Below are positions 56,162 through 64,000 of a stretch of DNA of 64,000 nucleotides, in pieces. Source of the DNA: CAWHNT01 sp963830775 (lineage in GTDB: Bacteria > Pseudomonadota > Alphaproteobacteria > Geminicoccales > Geminicoccaceae). The notes beneath the pieces are model-generated. The model did no database searches, was not told where the DNA came from, and saw only the letters and a list, made by a program, of their open reading frames with translations. The DNA is taken from assembly GCA_963830775.1 (NCBI GenBank), contig CAWHNT010000035.1, positions 62,001 through 126,000 on the forward strand. Direction: 5' to 3'. A program made the translations under genes and the position numbers. Numbering within the stretch: position 1 is the first letter of the stretch; each line of letters starts with the position of its first letter.

Positions 56162-56686
56162 TCACGCGGCTAAGGCGGCCACGCGTTGCCGGCAGTGGAC
56201 CAGGGCGTCCCGGATCATGAAGTTGACGAGCGTGGGCGACACGCTGAGCCTGATGGCGATCTCCTTCTGGCTGACGCCCTGGATGCGGCCGGCCTCGAAG
56301 GCGTAGCGCGTCCGCTCGGGCAGCTCCGAGAGGGCCGAGGCCACCACCTGCAGGGTCTGCCGATGCATGTTGATGCTGTCCGGCTGCGCGGGCTCGCTGA
56401 CCAGCGCCGCCCGCTCCTCCTTGCCGCTGAACACCCGGGTCTCGACGAACCTGCGGCGATAGTGATCGATGGCGAGATTGCGGACGATCTTCATCATGTA
56501 GCTGGCGCGCAATTCGACATTGTACTTGCGGCCGCCGGCGATGATCTTGAGGAAGGCATCATGGACGATGTCCTCCGCCTGGCTCCGGCAGCCGACGATC
56601 CGCTCGGCCTGCTTGATGAACGCCTGTCGGTGCGTGGCGAAGATCGCGTCCAGCGAATCGCCCTCGATGGCGCCAAGCTCGCCCAT
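56162..56686 (-). CDS. ECF RNA polymerase sigma factor (FecI/PvdS-like)
   Basis: A 174-residue sigma factor with region 2 (LDAIFATHRQAFIKQAERIV, QAEDIVHDAFLKI, MMKIVRNLAIDHYRR) and region 4 (LSELPERTRYAFEAGRIQGVSQKEIAIRLSVSP-like HTH). The residues resemble the iron-starvation group. GGAGG lies 9 bases before the ATG. No FecR-type anti-sigma gene is beside it, a feature of PvdS-like stand-alone sigma factors. Two TAAAT-N16-CGT motifs in front of siderophore operons are its likely targets. A truncated IS element ends just upstream. Confidence 0.85.
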   Translation of the reverse strand: MGELGAIEGDSLDAIFATHRQAFIKQAERIVGCRSQAEDIVHDAFLKIIAGGRKYNVELRASYMMKIVRNLAIDHYRRRFVETRVFSGKEERAALVSEPAQPDSINMHRQTLQVVASALSELPERTRYAFEAGRIQGVSQKEIAIRLSVSPTLVNFMIRDALVHCRQRVAALAA

Positions 56687-56705
56687 CGGATTCTGCCTCC
56701 GGCCC

Positions 56706-57617
56706 TGGTGGTATCGATCGGACGGCCGGGAACAATGCGGCTTTGAGCAGCCCCTTGGTGCCGGTTCGCCAGGAAATCTGCGGAACGCTTCCGGTCGGGC
56801 CTCGATCAGCTCGGCCGCCCACGCTCGGAGCGAGGGCGTCGGGTGCTTGCGCCAGCGGCCGGTTGGCTGCGCTCGGGATGGTCGAGCGTCACGTTCGCCG
56901 GATAGGCCTTCTGCGTCGGCAGGATGCCGACCGCGAAGCTGAGCCGCCGTTCGCCGAGCGCGACGGAACTCGGCCGCCTTGCCGTACTCGGCATCCGCCA
57001 GCACACAGCCGAAACGGGCGCCTGCGACCAGCACGCGATCGATCTCGTCCAGTGCTATCCGCCACCGGGCGGTAGCCGATCGTCCGGGCACGCCGCGGCC
57101 GCACGGCGCGCAGCATCTGCACACCAGTCCCGGGCAGGAACAGGCGCAGGCCGATGCAGACCGGCACTTCGGCCCTGGCGAGAGTGAGCGAGACCAGCGC
57201 CTGGCAGTCGCCCTCCCCGAGCTGGCCGCAATACTGGCGCCACGCCCACCGAGTGCCGACCCTGCTGACCAGGGCGGTATCGTCCACGACCAGCGCCGCG
57301 TCCGCCCCACCCACCAGCCGGTCCGCAGCCCGCACCAGCCCTCCCAGAGGGGCCGTCGGCCAGGGCGAGGTGGAGACGAAGTGGTGCAGCTGCTGGGTGT
57401 CGCCCGGCGCACACGCGCCGCCAAGGGCTCGATGCTCCCGCTCGCCGGGCAGGATCAGGCCCTTGAGGTAGAATGGCGCCCAGTACCGTTGCGCCTTGCG
57501 CCGCAGCCGCACCAGGAACGGCTCGAGCCAACGCCCGAGCTCGCCCTCCAGCCTCCGCCGTTGATCCCTCCATCGCGCCCTCGCCACGAGGCACTGCACG
57601 GAAACGCAACCAAGCAA
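56706..57617 (-). mobile_element. IS701-like transposase remnant (DDE family), degenerate
   Basis: Leftward pieces of an IS701-type DDE transposase are spread over several frames: LGRWLEPFLVRLRRKAQRYWA, FYLKGLILPGER, GDTQQLHHFVSTSPW, ADAALVVDDTALV (first catalytic Asp), LVSLTLARAEVPVCIGLRLF and FGCVLADAEYGKAAEFR (second Asp). It ends near GTKGLLKA. The reading has five or more breaks and stops about 20 bases before the ECF sigma ATG. No clear terminal inverted repeats were found. The insertion has probably replaced the native upstream region of the sigma gene. Confidence 0.7.
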
Positions 57618-57654
57618 AAGGTGGCGGGGTGCTAGGAGCCATCATCCAGCGGTT

Positions 57655-57735
57655 CAACAAATCCAGTCACGAACTATTCTGAAATACTCACAAACAACTT
57701 AGAAACTGTTATAAGTCTAAAGTAATCGATTGAAA
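57655..57735. other. AT-rich island before the NRPS operon
   Basis: This 80-base stretch is far richer in A/T than anything nearby. It contains an imperfect dyad (CTTAGA ... TCTAAAG at about 57699-57722). It lies between the IS remnant and the mbtH promoter and could be a regulatory region (for example for an iron repressor) or the boundary of the insertion. Confidence 0.4.
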
Positions 57736-57776
57736 CCGTTCCAATCTCGGCAGGCCCGGCTGCCGCCCACGGCAGG

Positions 57777-57800
57777 TAAATATCGGCACCGCCGGTTCGT
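57777..57800 (+). promoter_or_regulatory. Iron-starvation-type ECF promoter of the mbtH-NRPS operon
   Basis: TAAAT at 57777-57781 is followed by exactly 16 bases and CGT at 57798-57800, as in PvdS-type promoters. The mbtH ATG is 55 bases downstream. An identical-format motif precedes the ornithine oxygenase gene at 50681. Confidence 0.62.
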
Positions 57801-57854
57801 CACTGGCGACGGGCAGCCTCCGCCAGGGGAGGCGGCCGCCGAGGAGGAGCCGCC

Positions 57855-58070
57855 ATGGCGTTCGATCGCGACGACACGGTGTTCAAGGTCGTGGTCAACC
57901 ACGAGGAGCAGTACTCGATCTGGCCCGACTACAAGCCGGTGCCGAAGGGCTGGCGCGAGGTCGGCAAGAGCGGCCTGAAGAAGGAATGCCTCGACTATAT
58001 CGAGGAGGTCTGGACCGACATGCGCCCCTTGAGCCTGCGCCGGCACATGGACGGGCAGGCCGCTTCCTGA
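57855..58070 (+). CDS. MbtH-like protein
   Basis: A 71-residue NRPS accessory protein that binds adenylation domains and supports their activity. It has the family motifs VVVNHEEQYSIWPDYKPVPKGW-like at residues 12-33 and WTDMRPLSLRRHM near the end, with the conserved tryptophans. It is the first gene of the NRPS operon, and GGAGGAGCC is close upstream of the ATG. MbtH genes are typical of siderophore and lipopeptide clusters. Confidence 0.95.
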   Translation: MAFDRDDTVFKVVVNHEEQYSIWPDYKPVPKGWREVGKSGLKKECLDYIEEVWTDMRPLSLRRHMDGQAAS

Positions 58071-58102
58071 GCATAGGCCCGCTTCGTGACCGGCCACTGC
58101 CG

Positions 58103-61100
58103 ATGACCACCTCGCTCGTCCTGGCGCTGCAGGAGCGCGCGGCCCTGGAGCCCGACCGGGAGGCGCTGCGCTTCCTGGCCGAGGATGGCGGCACGGAGAC
58201 CCTGACCTGCCGCGAGCTCGAGGCCCGCGCCCGCGCGATGGCGGCATTGCTGCAGGAGCGGACGGCACCCGGCGACCGGGTGCTGCTGCTGCTGCCGAGC
58301 GGGCTCGACTATGTGGCCGGCTTCTATGGCTGCCTGTTCGCGGGCGTGATCGCGGTGCCGGCCTATCCGCCCCAGTCGACGCAGCCGCAGCACTGGAGCG
58401 GCTGCGCCTCATCGTCGAGGACGCCGGCCCCGGCTGATCCTGGCCGAGCCCGCTTTGTGCGAGGCGATCGGTGCTGCCTTCGGGGCGCGGGCAACCGTGC
58501 TCGCGGCTGCCGCACCGGCACCGGGTGCCGAGAGTGCCTGGCGCCGGCCGGACCTCCGGCCCGACGACGTGGCGTTCCTGCAGTACACCTCGGGCTCGAC
58601 CGCGGCACCCAAGGGCGTGCAGGTCACCCACGGCAACCTCGTCGCCAACGAGCGGCTGATCCAGCACGGGTTCGGCCTCGGCCAGGGCGACACGATGGTG
58701 AGCTGGCTGCCGCTCTACCACGACATGGGGCTGATCGGCGGCCTGCTGCAGCCGATCTTCGTCGGCTACCCGCTGCGTGCTGATGTCGCCGCGCCACTTC
58801 CTGGAGCGGCCGGTGCGGTGGCTGGAGGCGATCAGCCGCTACCGCGGCACCATCAGCGGCGGGCCGGACTTCGCCTATCGCCTGTGCAGCGAGCGGATCC
58901 CGGAGAGTGCGGTCGCCGGCCTCGACCTCGGCAGCTGGGACATCGCCTATTCCGGTGCCGAGCCGATCCGGCCCGACACGCTGGACGCGCTTCGCCGCGC
59001 AGTTCGCACCCGCGGGCTTCCGGGCGCGGTCGTTCTTCGGCTGCTACGGCCTGGCCGAGGCGACGCTGCTCGTGACCGCCGTCGGCCGCGGCAACGGCAC
59101 GCCGCGGCAGGCCTGCGACGCGGCCGCCCTGGCCCGGCATCGTCTCCGCCCGGGCGACGGTGCCGTCCTCGTGGGCAGCGGCCGGCCGCTGCCGGACCAC
59201 GAGGTGCGGGTGGTCGAGCCCGCTCGGCCGCCACACCGCTCGCGGACGGGCAGGATCGGCGAGATCCGGGTCGCGGGGCCGAGCGTGGCCAAGGGGTACT
59301 GGCGCAAGCCCGAGGCCACGGCCGCAGCCTTCGTCGAGGCGGACGGGCGGACCTGGCTGCGCACCGGCGATCTCGGCGTCCTGCACCAGGGCCAGCTCTA
59401 CGTCACCGGCCGGCTCAAGGACATGCTGATCGTCCGCGGCCAGAACATCTACCCGCAGGACCTGGAGCGCGCGGTCGAGGACCGGGCACCCTTGGTGCGC
59501 AAGGGCCGTGTCGCCGCCTTCGCGGTGGAGCGGGACGGCGGCGAGGCGATCGGCATCGCGGCCGAGGTCGGCCGGGGTGCCCGCAAGCGGCAGGCACCCG
59601 AGGCGCTCGTGCGCGCCATCCGGGAGGCGGTGGCCGATGCCTGCGGCGAGGCGCCGGCGGTCGTGGCCCTCCTCAACCCCGGTGCCCTGCCGCGGACCTC
59701 GAGCGGCAAGCTGCAGCGCCGGGCCTGTGCCGCCGGGCTGCTGGACGGCAGCCTCGACAGCTATTTCGTCGGGGACGGCGCCAGCTCGGCGGGCGGGCGG
59801 GCGCCGGAGACGGCAGCCGAGCGGCTGCTGGCCGGGATCTGGGCCGAGCTCCTGGGCGTGGAGCCCGGTGCGGAGGACAGCTTCCTGGCGCTGGGCGGCA
59901 GCTCGATCACGGCCATGCAGATGCTGGCCCGGCTGCGCCACCAGGGCGGGATCGTGCTGTCCTTGCGCGAGCTGCTCCAGGCCCGCACGCTGGCCGAGCT
60001 CGCCCTTGCCGTCGAGCGCGCACCCGCGGCCGAGGACAGGGGCACGGCCCGCTTCCGGCACCCGCCGCCGGCCCGCAGCCTGCGTCCTTCGCCCAGGAGC
60101 GGATCTGGTTCTTCTCCCAGCTCCATCCGCAGAGCGCCCTCTACAACGTCCCCGGTGCCGCACGCCTGACCGGCACGCTCGACGTCGACGGCCCTCCAGC
60201 GCAGCCTCGACCGGCTGGTCGCCCGCCACCAGGCCCTGCGCACCCATTTCGACGCGGATGGCGAGCTGCGGCAGGTCGTGGCCCCGGCGGCACCGGTTCC
60301 GCTGCGGCTCGACGATCTGAGCCATCTGCCGGCGGCGGCACGGGAGCAGAGGGCGCGCGAGCTTGCCGAGGAGGAGGCCCGGCTGCCGTTCGACCTCGCC
60401 CGCGGGCCGCTGCTGCGCCTGCGGCTCCTGCGCCTGGATGCGGGCGAGCACGTCATGCTCCTCACCCTGCACCACGTCGCCGTCGACGGCTGGTCGCTGC
60501 GGGTGCTGATGGAGGAGCTGGGGCTGCTCTATGCCGGCCTGCGGAGCGGGCAGCCGGTCCGCCTGCCCGAGCTGCCGCTGACCTATGCCGATGTCGCGCG
60601 CTGGCAGCGCGAGCGCCTCGCGGCGGGCGGGATGCGGCGGCAGCTCGACTACTGGCGCCGTCGCCTGGGTGGCGACTCCACGGTCCTGGAGCTGCCCGGG
60701 AACCGCGGCCTGCCGCAGGACGGGCAGGAGGGTGTGCGCCACGAGCTCACGATCGAGGCCGGCCTCACGGCCAGGCTGCGGGCGTTCGCCCAGGCCGGCG
60801 GCTTCACCTTGTTCATGCTGCTGCTGGCGGCCTTCGCGGTCGTGCTGCGGGAGCGGACCGGGCGGGCCCGGGTGCGGATCGGCGGCGATGTCGCCGGCCG
60901 CGGCCATCCGCAGCTCGAGCGGCTGGTCGGCTTCTTCGTCAACCAGGTCGTGCTGCAGGTCGACCTCGACGACGCGGCCCCGGCCCGGGCCCTGCTGGAG
61001 CAGTGCCGCACGGTGGTGATCGAGGCCACCGAGCACCAGGACCTGCCGTTCAACAGCCTGGTCGAGGCCCTGCGCCCGCCCCGCCGCGAGGGGCGCTCGC

Positions 61101-61474
61101 CCTTCTTCAGCATCAAGCTGCTCTACCAGGAGGGCGCCGACCCGCTGCCGCGCCTGGAGGGCCTTGCCGTCGAGCCCTATGCCGCCGGAACGCCAGGGGC
61201 CGAGCTCGACCTCGTGGCGAGCTTCACCCATGCGGCGGGCACGATCCGGGCGAGCTTCCTCTGCCCGCGCCATCTGTTCGAGCCCGCCACGATCGCCGCC
61301 CTGTTCGAGGCGACCCGGGCCGTGCTCGCAGCGCTGATCGAGATGCCCGACGCCACGGTGCGCACGCTGGTCGACTGCGCGGCAGCCCATCGGGCGCCGG
61401 AGAGGCCCCAGCCCGTCCTGCCGCAGCTTCGCAAAGCCGCCCGCGCCCGCACGCCCGTCCTGCAGGCGTCCTGA
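58103..61474 (+). CDS. Fatty acyl-AMP ligase - ACP - condensation domain NRPS protein (several frameshifts)
   Basis: A protein of about 1,120 residues starting a lipopeptide. The FAAL domain (about residues 1-580) has FAGVIAVPAYPPQS, FLQYTSGSTAAPKGVQVTHGN, SWLPLYHDMGLIGGLLQP, SGGPDFAYRLCSERI, FFGCYGLAEATLLV and WLRTGDLG. A carrier domain follows with the pantetheine site LALGGSSITAMQML (59890-59930). A condensation domain then has FAQERIWFFSQLHPQSALYN and the intact catalytic LHHVAVDGWS. About six one-base frame changes occur (near 58390, 58430, 58765, 58990, 60090, 60185). All domains are otherwise well conserved, so sequence errors are likely. It would activate a fatty acid and pass it to the first amino acid. 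Confidence 0.85.
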
Positions 61475-61498
61475 GTGCCGAGATCACCGGAGCCGGTC

Positions 61499-62573
61499 AT
61501 GACCACCACCGCCATTCCGCCCCGGCCGCAGCTCGGCCGGGCCAGCCGCCGGGGCCTCGCCGCCGACCCCGGCCGCCTCGCCGTCTTCGAGCCGCTGTTC
61601 CCGGGCGGGACCATGCCGCTGCTCTGCCGGCCGGCCCTGCCCGGCGTCAGCCTGCCCGAGTGGGCGGCGGCAAACCGGGACGAGATCCTGGCCCTCCTGC
61701 TCCGCCACGGCGCCATCCTGTTCCGCGGCTTCGGCGTCTCCGGCCTGGACGAGTTCAACCGCTGTGTGGACGCCATCTCGGGCGGGGCGCTCGAGTACCT
61801 GTTCCGGGCCTCGCCGCGGACCCAGATCGCGCGCCAGTTCAACATCTACAGCTCGACCGACTATCCGGCAGCGGAGCGGATCTTCCCGCACAACGAGCAC
61901 TCCTACTCGCCGGTCTTCCCGCTCCACCTCTACTTCCATTGCGAGACGCCGTCCGCCACCGGCGGCGAGACCCCGCTGGGCGACACCCGCCATCTGCTGG
62001 CCCGGATCGACCCGGCAGTGCGCCAGGCCTTCGCCCGCCGCGGGATCCTCTACGTGCGCAACTACGGCGACGGGATGGGCCTGCCCTGGCAGACCGCGTT
62101 CCAGACCGAGGAGCCGGCCGAGGTCGAGGCCTACTGCCGCAAGATCGGGATCGAGGTGGAGTGGAAGCCGGACGGGCGCCTGCGCACCCGCCAGGTCGGG
62201 CCGGCGCTGGTCCGCCACCCGGAGACGGGCGAGGCGGTCTGGTTCAACCACGCCACCTTCTTCAACGCGCTCGACCCTGCCGGAGTCCCTGCGGGAGACG
62301 CTGCTGGCCGAGCTGGGGCCCTTGGACCTGCCGCAGAACACCTTCTACGGCGACGGTGCCGCCATCGAGCCCGAGGTCATCGCCCACCTCCAGGACGCCT
62401 ATCGCGCGGTGATGGTCGAGTTCGCCTGGGCCAGGGGCGACGTCGTCCTGCTCGACAACATCCTCACCGTCCACGCCCGCAACGCCTTCACCGGCAGCCG
62501 CAAGGTCCTGACCGCGATGGCGATCCGCCAGCGGGGCGCCGACCTCGCCCTGGATGGGGATGCCGCGGCATGA
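61499..62573 (+). CDS. SyrP-like Fe(II)/2-oxoglutarate hydroxylase, TauD family (one frameshift)
   Basis: A 357-residue dioxygenase. The iron facial triad is visible as HNE in IFPHNEHSYSPVFPLHLYFHC and the distal His in ILTVHARNAFTG. CETPSATGGETPLGDTR is characteristic of SyrP-type enzymes that beta-hydroxylate an amino acid (often Asp) bound to an NRPS carrier. One extra C near 62276 breaks the frame; repair reads LDLPESLRETLLAELGPLD. It follows the FAAL protein by 24 bases, and its TGA overlaps the next NRPS ATG. Beta-hydroxyaspartate would give a second iron-binding group besides the hydroxamate. Confidence 0.85.
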
Positions 62574-64000
62574 GCGTGATCGTGAGCGAGCCGCCGGTCG
62601 CGGCCGAGTCCTTCCCGCTCTCGGCCCAGCAGGCGTTCCTGCTCGGCCGCGAGCGGGAGGCGGGGCGGCCCCTCCTGGCCGGCATCCTGCTCGACCTGCC
62701 GGCCGGCTGCGGGCCGGACCGGGTGCGCCAGGCGGTGCTGGCGCTGTCCACCCGGCACGAGGTCCTGCGCACGCGCTACGTGCGCGTCACCGGCCTGCGG
62801 CTGCCGCTGCAGTCGGTGCGGCCGGAGCCGGAGATCGCCTTCGCGACGCTGGAGCGGGACGAGGACGTGGCCGTCCTGCTCGAGGCCGCGCGTCCGCACC
62901 TCGGGCAGGACGGCGGGCCGCTGCTGCACGCGACCCATCTGTGCGGTGCCGGCGGCACCGACCGTCTGTTCCTGGCCGGCTCGCTCTGCAGCCTGGACCG
63001 GCACTCGCTGGCGCTGCTCGCCCAGGACCTGGAGGCCCTGCTGGCAGGGCGCGCGGCCGGGCGGGACGAGGCGCTGCAGTATGCCGACTATGCCTTGTGG
63101 CAGGCCGAGCTCCTGGAGGGCGAGGCCGGCCGGCAGGGCAGGGTGTTCTGGCGCGAGCTGACCGAGGGCCGCCGCGTGCGGCCGCCGCTGCCGTTCGAGC
63201 GGCCGGGCGGCACCGGTCCGGCCCGCCGGACCGCGCTGTGGAGCGACGGCCTGCCGGCCCGGCTCGCCGACGCGGCGGGGGATCTCGGCACCTCCGCCGA
63301 CCGGCTGCTGCTGTTCCTGTGGACGGCGTTCGTCGGCCGTCTCCTGGGCGTGCAGGAGCTTCTGGGCGGCCTTGCCGTCGATGGCCGCAGCCAGGAGGTG
63401 GCCGAGACCGCGGGGCCGTTCGCAAGGGTCCTGCCGGTCGCGGCCGAGTCTCCGGCCGGAGCTCTCCCTGCGTGCGGGCTGGCAGGGGTTCCGGGACAGC
63501 CTCGAGCGCAGCCTCCTGTGGCAGGACTGCCTGAGCGAGCCGGATCTTGCCGACGGCGAGGGACGGCTGCCGCTCGCCTGCGCCTTCACCGCCGAGGCCG
63601 ATCCGCCGGCCGGGGCCCGGCTCGCGGTCGACGACCCCGGTGCCACCCGCCTCGATCTCGCCTACCGGGAGGAGGCGGGGCGGGCGCTGCCTGACCATCA
63701 GCCATGCCGAGGGTGCCGTCGATCCCGCGCTGCCGCGCTTGTGGCTCGGCCAGCTCCTGGCCTTCGTGGAAGGTGCCGTGGCCGATCCCGACCGGCCGCT
63801 GGCCGCGGTCGGGATGCTGGGTGCGGGCGAGCGACGGCGGCTGGACGGCTTCAGTGCCACGGCTCCGCTCCCGCCCAGTCCCTCCCTGCTGCATCGGCAG
63901 TTCGAGCAGCAGGCCGAGATGGCCCCCGACCGGACCGCACTGCGGGTCGGGGACGCCACGCTTTCCTATGGGGAGCTGGAGCGGCGGGCGAATGCCGTGG
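62570..64000 (+). CDS. NRPS with condensation-like domain lacking HHxxxDG, then adenylation domain (partial)
   Basis: The start of a second NRPS, cut by the window end. Residues 1-430 form a condensation-like domain (FPLSAQQAFLLGREREAG, STRHEVLRTRYV, YADYALWQAELLEGEAG). The catalytic HHxxxDG is replaced by SLCSLDR (AGSLCSLDRHSL, about residue 140), so both His are absent. The start of an adenylation domain follows (LLHRQFEQQAEMAPDRTAL, LSYGELERRANAV). Two frame changes, near 63455 and 63690, interrupt the linker. ATG 62570 overlaps the hydroxylase stop. The first domain may be non-catalytic, for example an interface domain for the neighbouring hydroxylase. Confidence 0.8.

Noticed and set aside
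58853..61390. An 845-codon leftward frame opposite the FAAL/condensation protein.
   Set aside because: Long antisense frames are expected at this GC content, and the forward strand holds clear FAAL, ACP and C-domain motifs.
1..64000. CRISPR arrays, tRNA or rRNA genes.
   Set aside because: No regularly spaced repeats and no tRNA- or rRNA-like sequence were noticed while reading. A covariance-model scan was not possible here.

Overview
The window is high-GC DNA from an alphaproteobacterial aerobic anoxygenic phototroph. The first 32 kb carry much of a bacteriochlorophyll a photosynthesis gene cluster. It has the oxygen-dependent AcsF cyclase, no anaerobic bchE is visible, and ALA is made by the C4 (HemA) route. 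Gene order and the abundance of TctC receptors would fit a Rhodospirillales/Geminicoccales-type soil or aquatic bacterium, but the sequence alone does not fix the genus.

Layout. 1-137: 3' end of dxs. 182-560: a decayed DUF433/DUF5615 toxin-antitoxin pair. 890-5306: bchP-bch2-bchG leftward and an alpha/beta hydrolase rightward. 5307-9624: an accessory island of broken genes (HupE remnant, lyase, TctC, GntR/LacI regulator) inside the photosynthesis cluster. 9661-12139: ppsR1 and ppaA/aerR leftward. 12385-27707: one tight rightward superoperon, bchF-N-B-H-L-M-lhaA-puhA-B-C-orf-acsF-puhE-hemA, mostly with ATGA-type overlaps. 27718-31683: a small membrane protein gene, a second cysteine-free ppsR and a bacteriophytochrome. 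puf, crt, bchCXYZ and bchID are not in the window.

31689-38946: a peptide-type ABC importer operon (receptor, DppB, DppC, fused double ATPase) ending in a FadR-type regulator, then a haloperoxidase-like hydrolase. 39070-48282: a sugar-acid catabolic cluster (GntR, DUF1537 kinase, DapA-like aldolase, PdxA2-like dehydrogenase, Fe-alcohol dehydrogenase, sialidase-like protein, TctC, SDR). 48298-64000: a hydroxamate/beta-hydroxy-acid lipopeptide siderophore locus. It holds ornithine N5-oxygenase with a GNAT acylase, a PvdE-like exporter, a phosphopantetheinyl transferase, an ECF sigma factor, MbtH, a FAAL-ACP-C protein, a SyrP-like hydroxylase and the start of a second NRPS. LysE, PaiB and a ruined MocR gene are interspersed.

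How the parts fit. Four to five PpsR-type palindromes mark the control points of the photosynthesis genes, and a bacteriophytochrome-PpsR pair could add light control. In the siderophore locus two identical-format promoters (TAAAT-N16-CGT) precede the ornithine oxygenase operon and the mbtH-NRPS operon, as expected for a PvdS/FecI-type sigma factor encoded between them.

Caution: many clearly functional genes carry one single-base indel. The pattern looks like base-calling error, so one-frameshift genes are annotated here as CDS with the break stated. Genes with several lesions plus truncation are annotated as pseudogenes.
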